Positions 16,803-25,567 of a stretch of 64,000 nt of DNA are shown here, piece after piece; position 1 is the first letter of the stretch; each line of letters starts with the position of its first letter. The stretch is from NCBI GenBank assembly GCA_016713675.1, contig JADJOS010000001.1, positions 1,178,001 to 1,242,000 of the forward strand, in the 5' to 3' direction. Under the pieces are notes generated by a model. It was not told the origin of the DNA. It saw only the letters and a list, made by a program, of their open reading frames with translations, and searched no databases. This stretch comes from Acidobacteriota bacterium (lineage in GTDB: Bacteria; Acidobacteriota; Blastocatellia; Pyrinomonadales; Pyrinomonadaceae). A program made the position numbers and the translations under genes.

Positions 16803-19667
16803 TCAGTTGCTGCAGCCGCAAGTGAAACCGTCGGTGACGACCAAGTCATCTATATACTGACCCTCGCGAAACCCGCCAATGTCAGTCCCGACACGCCATC
16901 GGAGCTGTGTCGTTTGGCCGGCCGCTGATGCCGGCAGACGTACGGTCGTGGTGACGAACTCAGACGTCTGTTCGATGCCGCTCCGTCCCGACCAGCCAAG
17001 ACGACCGCCGAGAGGATTTTGGCAGCATGAATCGAGCAGCCCGTCGTAGCCGCCGGATTCGAACCTTCCGCCCGCCGCAATAATATCGGCCCATTCGCCG
17101 CTGCCGATCCTTATTTCCAGCACCGACCCGTCATAGAGTCGGTTTCGAAGGAACGTCGTCTCAAATTCATACCAATTTCTAAAGGACAGTTTTGCATTCG
17201 GCGATGATACCGTAAATGCCGGTGAGACCATTTCGTTAAGCCCGATCTGTAGAGGATCGGGCGAGAATGCTGACTTCGAGCCCGACTGGGAACGGCGAGA
17301 TGAAACGGTCCAATTCACAGCCGCACCGGTCGCACTCCTGGACCAGCGAACAGGCAGAACGGCAGGCGAGGTTCGATCGAAATTTTGACTGAACGCGATT
17401 CGAGGTTCGCCGCTGGCGATTGGTATTTGCAAGATACCCAGCGACAGGAACCCGTCAACAAGGTCGATCAGAAGCATCAGCGGATCCCCGCAGTTCACGG
17501 AGGGAGATACGGTAAAGGTAAACTCCCGCGTTACCACCGGCCCGCCCGGCGGCATTGCTCCGTACGTCTGCGTCGGACTCGCATTTGTAATGCCGTTGAT
17601 AGCAACGATGTTTGCCCTGAGGTTCTGGGCAGCGGCCAAGCCGGTGTTGCGCAGCGATAAATTGACCGTGATCGTTTCTCCCGGTTCGGCCACACGGTTC
17701 ACGCGGCAGCTTTCGCTGACAAACTCAAGGCCCGCATTTTCAATTACAGCGACCGGTTGCAAGGCAAAGTTGCGGACGGCCGCCTCGCCTTCGGTGACCG
17801 GAATAACAGCCGAGCCCTGACGAAACCCGCGTTTTGTCGCGGTGATCTCGTAGCTGCCCGGCAACACATTTATTGGACCGTAGGAGCCTGTTGCCGAGGT
17901 GCTCCGTGTATGCGGAAATGCGCTGATCGCGGCTTCAGCGATCGGCGAGCCGGTAACAGCATTTGTGACCGTTCCGGCGATCGTCGCTCGGGGAGCCGGC
18001 GTACATTCCGCAAACTTAAATCGGCCAATTCGGCTCAACCAAGTGAAATCACTGAAATCCTGACTCGCCTGTGTGTAGTACTCGCCGGTCTGCCAAAACG
18101 TACAATCGTCGACAGGATCAACGCTCAGGCTGGAATAATCGCCCCACCGCCATCCAAACGCCTTTTGCACACCCGTTCCGTCAATAAGTGATGCCTCGCT
18201 TCGGTAAGTACCCGGCGGATCGGAAGCCAGACGGCCGGAATAGAAGATCGAAGGCCTTTTTTCTTCCGAAACATAGTTATACCCGACGGCAATGTTGCCT
18301 TGATGATCTTGAGCTGCACTGCCTATCCAGCGAGATGACGTTGTGTCGCCAATGGTCGCCTGATCAGTCACGGAAAAGGCTCCGCCTGACCGTCTCAGTT
18401 CGTACACGCGAACTCCGGCCCTGTAAGGCTCGGACGGTGAAACGCGAACCGTTTGATTTACGACAAGCGATTCGCTCGTTCCCAAATTGCGATATGCGAG
18501 CCGGTAATTCAAGCGATCGCTGTTCGCATCAAGCCTCTCGCCCGGAGCCGGCTGAGTGATATCCGTCCGATCCGGCGGGCTGGTCGGGTCGAATGCGGCG
18601 ACCGGGATCGGGCTTTCCGGACGTTCAGTAAATGTCGAATTTAGGGGCTCGGAAAAGTGAACGCGGAAATCGAACAGCCTGATCGCATCGACCGCATCGC
18701 CGTATTCGGTTGCCGAAAAGCTCGCGAATACATTTGGTGCTCCGGGAGCCGGAGCCCGCAGTCCATCCATGTCGGAAGGCAGGATATTTCCCAATCGAGC
18801 GGTCGAAAATGACGGCCGAGAGAAATAGACATATCCCGCTGTCGGATCACCGGCAAGCATCTTGCTGCGGTCAAAGGCAAACATCCCGGTACCGGCATAG
18901 TCTGAGCCGATAAACTCTTCCGTAGACATGTAATATCCATCAGGCCAGACACCAAATTTTGCAAAATCGTTGATCCTTATGTTCGGCATCGCAAATTCGT
19001 AAACATAATAGGCACCGGTCGGGTCGCCGGTCTTGGACACAGCGATCATCTGTCGAAACGGCGGAAACGCCTGACAATATTGGCTTATCAGCCAACGGTC
19101 CGCCATTGGATCATAGAGCACGACCGGCAGGCCGTCGTTGCGGGTAGAACAAACGGTGTTGAGCGGTGCAAATAGCGAACTAAGAGGTGTCGGCGGCATC
19201 AACGCTCCGCCATTTTTGTCATACGCCCTAAACAAGGTATTTACAACCTGAACATAGTGGTCCGGCCCAACATCACCTGTCATATCCGGCGGTATGATCA
19301 GTAGATTGAATGCAGTGACATTGTCGTAATTGGACATACCGTCAAAGGTAAGCGACGGTGAAGGCATATTCTCGGCGGACATCTGAGCGATCGCTCCGTC
19401 GGAGTTTCGAACACCATTCGGGGGCATGCGGCCAGCTGCCGGTGCAGAGTTGTCAGCTTTGACTGCCGGAAGCACTCCGTCCGTCCGCTTTGGCGGTGAA
19501 AGGAACGTGCCGATGCGTGCAGATTCAGCAAATACCGCAGCGGTTTCGAACACCGGCCCATCTACCGGTTCGTTTCGGTTTACCGTCTTTTCCGCCTCAG
19601 TATACCGGGCCAGAAGTGCCGCCGAAACGACAATCAAACCAAATATCAATGCCGCTCTTAGTTTCAT
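16803..19667 (-). CDS. Large secreted protein with carboxypeptidase-regulatory-like domain
   Basis: The 954-aa product has an N-terminal signal segment (AALIFGLIVVSAALLARY). The long N-terminal part (about 100-550) reads like a secreted adhesin or peptidase-associated domain: DMTGDVGPDHYVQVVNT, YDPMADRWLISQY, GDYSSLSVDP. At about 557-635 lies a CarboxypepD_reg-like beta sandwich (TIAGTVTNAVTGSPIAEAAI, GSYEITATKRGF), then an Ig-like stretch and a C-terminal jellyroll-like part (YEFETTF, GSGEWADI, GTDIGGFREGQYIDDLVVTDG) resembling regions that follow secreted metallopeptidases. I see no HExxH zinc site, so it is probably not itself a peptidase. The protein ends GFTCGCSN. No neighbour shares its strand closely. 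Confidence 0.7.
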   Translation of the reverse strand: MKLRAALIFGLIVVSAALLARYTEAEKTVNRNEPVDGPVFETAAVFAESARIGTFLSPPKRTDGVLPAVKADNSAPAAGRMPPNGVRNSDGAIAQMSAENMPSPSLTFDGMSNYDNVTAFNLLIIPPDMTGDVGPDHYVQVVNTLFRAYDKNGGALMPPTPLSSLFAPLNTVCSTRNDGLPVVLYDPMADRWLISQYCQAFPPFRQMIAVSKTGDPTGAYYVYEFAMPNIRINDFAKFGVWPDGYYMSTEEFIGSDYAGTGMFAFDRSKMLAGDPTAGYVYFSRPSFSTARLGNILPSDMDGLRAPAPGAPNVFASFSATEYGDAVDAIRLFDFRVHFSEPLNSTFTERPESPIPVAAFDPTSPPDRTDITQPAPGERLDANSDRLNYRLAYRNLGTSESLVVNQTVRVSPSEPYRAGVRVYELRRSGGAFSVTDQATIGDTTSSRWIGSAAQDHQGNIAVGYNYVSEEKRPSIFYSGRLASDPPGTYRSEASLIDGTGVQKAFGWRWGDYSSLSVDPVDDCTFWQTGEYYTQASQDFSDFTWLSRIGRFKFAECTPAPRATIAGTVTNAVTGSPIAEAAISAFPHTRSTSATGSYGPINVLPGSYEITATKRGFRQGSAVIPVTEGEAAVRNFALQPVAVIENAGLEFVSESCRVNRVAEPGETITVNLSLRNTGLAAAQNLRANIVAINGITNASPTQTYGAMPPGGPVVTREFTFTVSPSVNCGDPLMLLIDLVDGFLSLGILQIPIASGEPRIAFSQNFDRTSPAVLPVRWSRSATGAAVNWTVSSRRSQSGSKSAFSPDPLQIGLNEMVSPAFTVSSPNAKLSFRNWYEFETTFLRNRLYDGSVLEIRIGSGEWADIIAAGGRFESGGYDGLLDSCCQNPLGGRLGWSGRSGIEQTSEFVTTTVRLPASAAGQTTQLRWRVGTDIGGFREGQYIDDLVVTDGFTCGCSN

Positions 19668-19842
19668 CGCGAGGTGATTCCTACCGGAGAATGTTGTTCA
19701 ATAATAGTTCCAAACCGGCGTGGAAACAAGAAAAAGCGGCGAAAGCTGCAGCGGTCGGGAACGATCGCAGCAAGACCGAAACGGCTTTGAACTTCTCTGG
19801 ACTCTGTGAACTATTTTTTTGGAGCCTTTGCGGCTTCGGCGG

Positions 19843-20547
19843 CTAAACTTCGATCAAGACTTCGATCTCCACTCGCCTCTTTGCTTCGTCAAGAAAACTC
19901 TCGATCCTCGCAGCGACACGTTCCTCGATCAGGATCGCCCGTATCGCATCGCGCTTCTCTTCGAGTGTCGGAACGCCTCGACCGCTGTTTCGGCGGGTAA
20001 ATTCGGGCACGAAAACATCTCGATAGTAACGGGAAACTTCGTCGGGAGTTACCACCACAAATGAGCGAAAACGAAAGTCGATATAATTTTCGATAGACAG
20101 CCGTTGGGCGATGATCCGTTCGAAATTATCATCTTTCACCGAGCGGAAGCCAACTTGTTTCAAACGTGTTTCGAAAACTGCTGTTGAAGGGAAATAGGTC
20201 AGCGTTTTGGCAATTGCTGCGGATATCTGCTCTTCGGTCGGGCCCGGCCGCGGGAACCTTTCGGCCTCGAGAGCAAAGATCCGCTGGTCTATCAGTGTCC
20301 GAAGTGCCCGGTTCAGGTCTTCGCTGCGGGGAGGGTCGAGCGGAACGTCGGGCTGGAGTGCGAGCTGCCATTTTAGATCGGAATATGTGATCAATTCGGT
20401 GCGAACACCGTCTTGGACAGTTGCTACCGTCTTATCGACTATCTCCTGGCCGGTGGCAGATGTCGAAAATACCGCAAATACCATCAATATTGCAGAAAAT
20501 ATGCCGCCCGCGACCCAACATTTGGAAATTCTTAGATGCATTTGCAT
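19843..20547 (-). CDS. SurA N-terminal-domain-like periplasmic chaperone without PPIase domain
   Basis: The 234-aa product starts with a signal sequence (about 1-34, ending ATGQ) followed by a SurA-N-like chaperone pattern: EIVDKTVATVQDGVRTELITYSDLKW, LRTLIDQRIFALEAERF, then helices to the C-terminus. SurA escorts outer membrane proteins through the periplasm; classical SurA also has parvulin PPIase domains, which are absent here. It starts close to a TTGACA/GAAAAT promoter on the minus strand, with a predicted transcript start almost at the ATG. Divergent from the histidine kinase at 20728. Confidence 0.7.
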   Translation of the reverse strand: MQMHLRISKCWVAGGIFSAILMVFAVFSTSATGQEIVDKTVATVQDGVRTELITYSDLKWQLALQPDVPLDPPRSEDLNRALRTLIDQRIFALEAERFPRPGPTEEQISAAIAKTLTYFPSTAVFETRLKQVGFRSVKDDNFERIIAQRLSIENYIDFRFRSFVVVTPDEVSRYYRDVFVPEFTRRNSGRGVPTLEEKRDAIRAILIEERVAARIESFLDEAKRRVEIEVLIEV

Positions 20548-20555
20548 GAAGTTAC

Positions 20556-20584
20556 ATTTTCGGCTTAATAAAACCGACTGTCAA
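20556..20584 (-). promoter_or_regulatory. Candidate sigma70 promoter for the SurA-like gene
   Basis: On the minus strand, TTGACA (20584-20579), a 17-bp spacer, and GAAAAT (20561-20556). The predicted start of transcription falls about 2 bases before ATG 20547, so the message may be leaderless or use the in-frame ATG 6 bases further in. Confidence 0.5.
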
Positions 20585-20609
20585 CGCCGATTCCCTGCCG
20601 TTAAAACTG

Positions 20610-20638
20610 TTGACAAAATGTTTAAAATCGTTTGTAAT
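20610..20638 (+). promoter_or_regulatory. Candidate sigma70 promoter for the histidine kinase/NtrC pair
   Basis: TTGACA (20610-20615), 17-bp spacer, TGTAAT (20633-20638), an almost ideal match. It lies about 90 bases upstream of the kinase start codon and back to back with the promoter of the SurA-like gene. Confidence 0.6.
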
Positions 20639-20727
20639 TGGAAAGGAGGTTCTTTAGCTTCTCAAGCCGTAAGTTTGCCTTGCCCGATACCCTGGTTTCC
20701 ACAAACGCCGCCCGCGGCCAACTATAA

Positions 20728-22374
20728 ATGCTGATTTCACCGCCGCCGAAAAAAGGCGTGCGCCTCGCGCATACTGACACGCCGACCAACGACGCAGCCA
20801 GCGATCTGAGATTTATTTCGGATCTTGGCCGCAGTTTGTTGTTCATAGTTCACCCCAAAAAAGTCGCTAACCGCGTTGCCGATGCTCTGCTCGAAGGCGT
20901 CGGTGCGTCGGCGTGTGTTTTTGCCGCGGAACTCAAAAGCATTGGTCTGATCAGCAGTTCATCGGTTGCAGACGGCTCATCGGCGGCTGACCGTTTGATG
21001 CGGAAGCGGTTCGAAAAGTGGCTGTCGTTTTTGCCGCCGCAGATCGGCTATTGCGAAGAAGAGAAGAGCGAATTCATGATCGCGGATACAGGACATGCGG
21101 CGGAATACGTCTGCCCTCTGCATATCGACGGCGAGATCAAAGGAGCGATCGTGACCGCCTTTGCCGATAGAGCAGACCTTACGGATCAGGTTTCAAAACT
21201 TATCGACGCTGCAACTCAAATGGCCGCGATGAGCGTAAATCTGTCGGCCCATTACGAATCAACGCTCAACAGTTCGATCAACCAAGCCCGCGAAGAGCAC
21301 CGCAAATTTACTGAGGCTGTTCTCGATTCGCTGCCGGTCTCACTCTACGTCGTCGATCGTGACTATCGGATCGTGACATGGAACCGTCACCGAGAGGTAG
21401 GTGTACAAGGCATCCCGCGCGATTCGGCGATCGGGCGAGATGTGTTCAACGTATTGGCGCGTTATCCGCAGGGCCGTTTGCGGCAGGAATTCGAGCGAGC
21501 ATTCCGCACAGGCGAGATCGAACGGATCGAGCAGCAGACGGTGGCAGATGACGGTTCGACGAGGCATTGGATCGTCAGCAAGGTCCCGATGCGCAATGCC
21601 GAGACCGGCGAAGTAACCCACGTGATAACGGTCGGAGAGGACGTCACCGTTCGTGTCGAAGCGATCCACGCCGTGGGCCGTGCCGAAAAACTCGCGGCGG
21701 TCGGCCGTCTGGCCGCAGGTGTCGTGCACGAAATAAACAACCCGCTCGCAACCATTGCCGCCTGTGCCGAGGCTCTCGAACAGCGTATCGATGACGGCGA
21801 TTTTGCGGATTCGCGATCGGCTGATGACCTGACCGAATATCTCGGACTGATCAAAAGCGAAGCGTTTCGCTGCAAGACGATCACAACGGGCCTGCTTGAT
21901 TTCAGCCGCGTCCGAACCGGCGAGCGAACATCGACGGACATCGGCGAAGTGGTGAGGTCGGCGGCAAACCTCATTTCGCATCAGAAAAGCGGCAGTGACA
22001 TCTCGATCACGGTCGATGTCGCTTCGGACCTGGCTCCGGTAAATTCTGACGGCGGCCAGATCCAACAGGCGGTTATTGTCCTCGCCACTAATGCGATCGA
22101 CGCGATGCCCGAGGGCGGCGACCTGACGTTTCGTGTTTTCGAACAAAGATCGCGAATTGTGATCGAGGTCGAGGACACCGGCACCGGAATTCCGGCTGAA
22201 AATATGTCCAAGATCTACGAGCCGTTCTTTACGACCAAAGAGGTCGGCAAGGGAACAGGCCTCGGACTCGCCGTCTGTTACGGCATTATCTCAGAACACG
22301 GCGGCCGCCTAAGCGTTCGTTCGAACGTCGGCAAAGGCACGACCTTCAGCATCTTCCTTCCGGCGGCTCGATAA
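20728..22374 (+). CDS. Soluble PAS sensor histidine kinase
   Basis: The 548-aa kinase has no membrane segment. Residues about 25-180 look like a GAF-type sensor (KKVANRVADALLEGVGASACVFAA). A PAS domain spans about 193-310 (FTEAVLDSLPVSLYVVDRDYRIVTWNR). The HisKA H-box is GVVHEINNPLATIAA with phospho-acceptor His334, and the HATPase domain shows NAIDAMPEGG (N), DTGTGIPAENMSKIYEPFFTTK (G1/F) and GTGLGLAVCYGI (G2). It lies 34 bases upstream of an NtrC-type regulator, so the two form a two-component pair controlling sigma54 promoters. The stimulus is unknown. Confidence 0.93.
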   Translation: MLISPPPKKGVRLAHTDTPTNDAASDLRFISDLGRSLLFIVHPKKVANRVADALLEGVGASACVFAAELKSIGLISSSSVADGSSAADRLMRKRFEKWLSFLPPQIGYCEEEKSEFMIADTGHAAEYVCPLHIDGEIKGAIVTAFADRADLTDQVSKLIDAATQMAAMSVNLSAHYESTLNSSINQAREEHRKFTEAVLDSLPVSLYVVDRDYRIVTWNRHREVGVQGIPRDSAIGRDVFNVLARYPQGRLRQEFERAFRTGEIERIEQQTVADDGSTRHWIVSKVPMRNAETGEVTHVITVGEDVTVRVEAIHAVGRAEKLAAVGRLAAGVVHEINNPLATIAACAEALEQRIDDGDFADSRSADDLTEYLGLIKSEAFRCKTITTGLLDFSRVRTGERTSTDIGEVVRSAANLISHQKSGSDISITVDVASDLAPVNSDGGQIQQAVIVLATNAIDAMPEGGDLTFRVFEQRSRIVIEVEDTGTGIPAENMSKIYEPFFTTKEVGKGTGLGLAVCYGIISEHGGRLSVRSNVGKGTTFSIFLPAAR

Positions 22375-22408
22375 CTGCTGAGAACCCTCCATTTTTCCGC
22401 TAACTACC

Positions 22409-23800
22409 ATGGCAAAACTATTAGTCGTTGATGACGAGAAGAATTTGAGACTGGTGATCCAAAAAGAGATGGCTCGGCAGGGTCACGACGTCGATTGTGC
22501 CGACGACGGCGAGATGGCCTGGACGATGCTCGAGGAGCAGGACTATGATGTCGTGCTGTGCGACATAAATATGCCGCGGCTCGACGGGCTCGGCCTGCTT
22601 CGCCGCACACGCGAACGCTGTCAGAATCCGCCCGAGGTCATCATGCTTACAGGCCAGGCGACGGTTGAATCTGCGATCGAAGCGATGAAGCTAGGTGCAT
22701 ATGATTATTTGACCAAACCGTACCGAATCGGAGAGCTTGCCGCACTAGTTACCGCATCTGCCGAAAAACAGCAGCTCAAGGTCGACAATCAGCGTCTGCG
22801 TGCACAGATCGCAAGGACCACACGCTCACTGCCCGAGATCGTTGCCGAATCGGTGCAAATGAAAGAAGCCCTGAGGCTAGTCCATCGCGTCGCTCCTTCC
22901 GACACGTCGGTCATGATCACCGGCGAATCGGGCGTCGGAAAGGAACTGATCGCTCAGGCAATTCACAGACTCAGCCGCCGCTCGGACAAACCGTTCATCG
23001 ATCTGAACTGTGCGGCATTACAGGATACGCTGCTCGAAAGCGAACTTTTTGGTCACGAAGCCGGAGCATTTTCAGGCGCAAAGGCCCGCAAACTCGGCTT
23101 GTTCGAGATCGCTGACGGCGGCACGCTTTTCCTTGATGAAGTAATGGAGATGCCGTTGCAGCTGCAGTCAAAACTGCTGCGCGCATTAGAAACACGTTCA
23201 TTTTTCCGCGTTGGCGGTACAAAGAAGGTCGAGGTAGATGTGCGGCTGGTTGCTGCGACCAACCGCGACAAGGATTCGGCCATCGCAGATGGCGTGTTCC
23301 GCGCCGACCTGATGTACCGCATCAACAGTTTCGAGATAAATATTCCGCCGCTCCGAACCCGACGCGAAGATATCGAGCCGTTAGCTCGCCATCTGCTACA
23401 CAAGCTCGCCGGCCACAACGAACCCGAAATGTCGCCCGCCGCGATCGAAGCTCTGTGTGCGTTTGACTGGACCGGCAACGTCCGTCAGCTTCGCAATTGT
23501 CTCGAACGAGCGATCCTGCTCTCGGACAACAACATGATCACGCCGCGTGAACTGCCGCCGGAGATCGCCTATCGAACTGAGAAAACAAGCTTTTCGGTCA
23601 GCTATAACACGCCGCAATCGAATGGCGTCAGCTCGTTCCAAAACGCATCGCCAACCAACCTTCGCGACTCCGAACGTGCCCAGATCATCGGAGCTCTCGA
23701 AAAAACCGGTTGGCACCGCGGCAAGACCGCCGAACTCCTCGGCATCTCGCCATCGACATTATACCGGCGTCTGCGGGAATACGATCTCGACGTTCGTTAG
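22409..23800 (+). CDS. NtrC-family sigma54-dependent response regulator
   Basis: The 463-aa protein has a receiver domain with phospho-acceptor Asp52 (VVLCDINMPRLDG), an AAA+ sigma54-activator domain, with Walker A GESGVGKE (172-179), the sigma54-contact loop written GAFSGA (219-224) instead of GAFTGA, Walker B LFLDE (240-244) and the Arg finger region FRADLMYRIN, and a C-terminal Fis-type HTH (GKTAELLGISPSTLYRRLREY). It would be phosphorylated by the kinase just upstream and open sigma54 promoters; a good one is seen at 42987. The Ser in the contact loop keeps the hydroxyl and occurs in some working activators. Confidence 0.95.
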   Translation: MAKLLVVDDEKNLRLVIQKEMARQGHDVDCADDGEMAWTMLEEQDYDVVLCDINMPRLDGLGLLRRTRERCQNPPEVIMLTGQATVESAIEAMKLGAYDYLTKPYRIGELAALVTASAEKQQLKVDNQRLRAQIARTTRSLPEIVAESVQMKEALRLVHRVAPSDTSVMITGESGVGKELIAQAIHRLSRRSDKPFIDLNCAALQDTLLESELFGHEAGAFSGAKARKLGLFEIADGGTLFLDEVMEMPLQLQSKLLRALETRSFFRVGGTKKVEVDVRLVAATNRDKDSAIADGVFRADLMYRINSFEINIPPLRTRREDIEPLARHLLHKLAGHNEPEMSPAAIEALCAFDWTGNVRQLRNCLERAILLSDNNMITPRELPPEIAYRTEKTSFSVSYNTPQSNGVSSFQNASPTNLRDSERAQIIGALEKTGWHRGKTAELLGISPSTLYRRLREYDLDVR

Positions 23801-23823
23801 TCCGGTCCAAGTAGCTGATCGAG

Positions 23824-24432
23824 TCAGGCCGTTGTCACGAACAGGAAACGCTGTTCGGACAACGGCATTAGTTTTTGCGTGAAAGCGATCTTCTGTGCCT
23901 CAAGTGCAGTCTTCAGGTTTTCGCCGCCAAAGAACAGGAGTTGGGATCTTCCCGACCAGCTTATCAATCTCGGGAGTTTTTCGGTGAATTTGTCGAGGGC
24001 ACGACACGTCACGGCCTTGCAGTGGCCCAGGTTCGTCTCGGCAAATTGGGTCGACGAGATGCGCGTGCGGTGTTTAAGTCTAAGTTTTTCCACCGCGAGC
24101 GTCAGGAACTTGGCTTTCTTTATCTTTGACTCGATCAGCACGGCTTTCAGATCCTCGCGTACGAGCAGACATGGTATCGACGGTAATCCGCCGCCTGTCC
24201 CGACGTCGGCGAACCAAATACCGTTTGGCAGATATTCGAGTAAGGTCAGCGATTCCAGAATATGACGCGTAGCAAATTCCTCAGGCGATGACGGCCCGAC
24301 GAGGTGTAGAAATTCGTTGTGCTCCCGGATCAGATCGTAGTAATCCGCGAGGCGTTCGATCGCATCATCGGCCAGCGTCAGGCCGAAATCGGTCTGGTGT
24401 GTGTTGATCGCACTGATAAATTCTGTTCGCAT
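23824..24432 (-). CDS. rsmG: 16S rRNA (guanine527-N7)-methyltransferase
   Basis: Methylates N7 of G527 in 16S rRNA with AdoMet. The 202-aa product shows the GidB plan: NEFLHLVGPSSPEEFATRHILESL near the N-terminus, the AdoMet motif WFADVGTGGGLPSIPCL (about 73-89), the block LIESKIKKAKFL and TCRALDKF. Length is normal for the family. It lies convergent to the NtrC gene with about 23 bases between the stops. Confidence 0.93.
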   Translation of the reverse strand: MRTEFISAINTHQTDFGLTLADDAIERLADYYDLIREHNEFLHLVGPSSPEEFATRHILESLTLLEYLPNGIWFADVGTGGGLPSIPCLLVREDLKAVLIESKIKKAKFLTLAVEKLRLKHRTRISSTQFAETNLGHCKAVTCRALDKFTEKLPRLISWSGRSQLLFFGGENLKTALEAQKIAFTQKLMPLSEQRFLFVTTA

Positions 24433-24444
24433 TGCTATTTAGAG

Positions 24445-24482
24445 AGTTTCACGCAAAACCGAAGAGAACGCAAAGAAAAATC
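24445..24482. repeat. Dispersed ACGCAAAA/GAACGCAAAGAAA-type repeat remnant
   Basis: Directly upstream of rsmG lies TTTCACGCAAAACCGAAGAG followed by AACGCAAAGAAAAA. The same style of A/C/G-phased word recurs at about 100-133, 24694-24770 and 40675-40705 in this window, always between genes. It is a short relic of a dispersed repeat family. Confidence 0.5.
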
Positions 24483-24538
24483 GGAAGCCGCGTGTCTTCG
24501 GCTCCCGACTCTCATCTTTACGTCTGTCGACTGATTTT

Positions 24539-24625
24539 TGGTGCGGACGAGAAGAATCGAACTTCCACTGCCTTGCGGCAACAGGCTTCTGAGACCTGCG
24601 CGTCTACCAGTTCCGCCACGTCCGC
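24539..24625 (-). tRNA. tRNA-Leu (anticodon CAG)
   Basis: The 87-nt class II tRNA has acceptor GCGGACG pairing with CGUCCGC, the anticodon loop CUCAGAA with anticodon CAG, variable arm UUGCCGCAAGGCA, T loop GUUCGAUUC, discriminator A and encoded CCA. It reads CUG codons. Confidence 0.95.
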
Positions 24626-24693
24626 ACGTTGGGCGAACATTGAGAATACTAATTCGGTGAGTTAAATTCAAGACCGAGTGGATTCAAACCGTT

Positions 24694-24770
24694 AAAGAAA
24701 CAAAAAGACGCGAAAAGCAGAAACTCCTTTTCGTGCTATTTCGTGCTGTTTCGCGGTTACTGTCCCAACA
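24694..24770. repeat. Dispersed ACGCGAAAA repeat with inverted halves
   Basis: Between tRNA-Leu and yggS lies AAAAAGACGCGAAAAGCAGA followed by CTTTTCGTGCTATTTCGTGCTGTTTCGCGGTTA. The halves are loosely complementary (GCGAAA / TTTCGCGG), so the tract can fold back. No coding frame of note. Confidence 0.45.
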
Positions 24771-24789
24771 GTTTTGATATATTGAACTA

Positions 24790-25476
24790 GTGCAAAGTGA
24801 TCTCGCCGACAATCTGAAGAACATTCGCCGCCGTATTCGTGAAGCTGCCTTGCGCGTTGGCCGCAATGAGAATGAGATCAAACTGGTCGCGGTCAGCAAA
24901 ACGCATCCACCGACGGTGTTGAGGCAAGCGATCGACGCAGGTGCTACAGTTTTAGGTGAGAATAAGGTGCAGGAGGCGGAATCAAAGATCGCCGAACTGG
25001 GCCGCGGCGCAGCCGAATGGCACCTGATCGGTCACTTGCAGTCGAACAAAGCGAGAAAGGCCGTGCAACTTTTCGACGTTATCCAATCCGTTGATTCGCT
25101 CGAACTTGCCCAACGGCTCGAGCGTATTTGTGAAGAGGAAGGACGAGACGAATTGCCAGTATATATTGAGGTCGATATCGCCGGTGAAGAGACCAAGGCC
25201 GGAATCCCTGAAAGCGATCTGCCGCAACTGATCGACTATTTGAAAACCTGTAAATATCTACGTCTAGATGGTTTAATGATCGTTCCGCCGTATGACGATG
25301 ATGTTGAGAAGACAAGGCCGTTTTTCAAACGGCTGCGCGAAATACGCGATAGTTTGCTGCCAAACGGCGAAATATCAATGGGCATGAGCCACGATTTTGA
25401 GACCGCGATCGAAGAAGGTGCAACGCTAGTTCGCGTCGGCACGGCGATTTTTGGTCAAAGAGAAAAGAAGTTTTAG
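24790..25476 (+). CDS. yggS: YggS/PLPBP-family pyridoxal-phosphate homeostasis protein
   Basis: Small PLP-binding protein with an alanine-racemase-like barrel; known members keep free PLP in check and have no clear enzyme activity. The 228-aa protein shows the PLP lysine in KLVAVSKTHPP (about 30-40), the block GENKVQEAESK, WHLIGHLQSNKARKAV, VDIAGEETKAGI, GLMIVPPY and the C-terminal SMGMSHDFETAIEEGATLVRVGTAIFG. It starts at GTG 24790. It heads a yggS-yggT-yggU row, a conserved cluster often close to cell-division genes. Confidence 0.93.
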   Translation: MQSDLADNLKNIRRRIREAALRVGRNENEIKLVAVSKTHPPTVLRQAIDAGATVLGENKVQEAESKIAELGRGAAEWHLIGHLQSNKARKAVQLFDVIQSVDSLELAQRLERICEEEGRDELPVYIEVDIAGEETKAGIPESDLPQLIDYLKTCKYLRLDGLMIVPPYDDDVEKTRPFFKRLREIRDSLLPNGEISMGMSHDFETAIEEGATLVRVGTAIFGQREKKF

Positions 25477-25555
25477 CCGCAGATCCACGCAGATGACGCT
25501 GATCAAAGCCGTCTGCGAAATTTCCTTATCTGCGTGATCCGCGTTAATCTGCGGC
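25476..25555. repeat. Intergenic inverted-repeat element (CCGCAGAT type)
   Basis: An 80-bp palindrome with perfect 9-bp ends, GCCGCAGAT (25476-25484) and ATCTGCGGC (25547-25555), and inner arms CACGCAGAT and ATCTGCGTG. It begins on the last base of the yggS stop codon and ends just before yggT. Same style as 9337-9427 and 58025-58100. Confidence 0.75.
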
Positions 25556-25567
25556 AAAATTGGTTTT

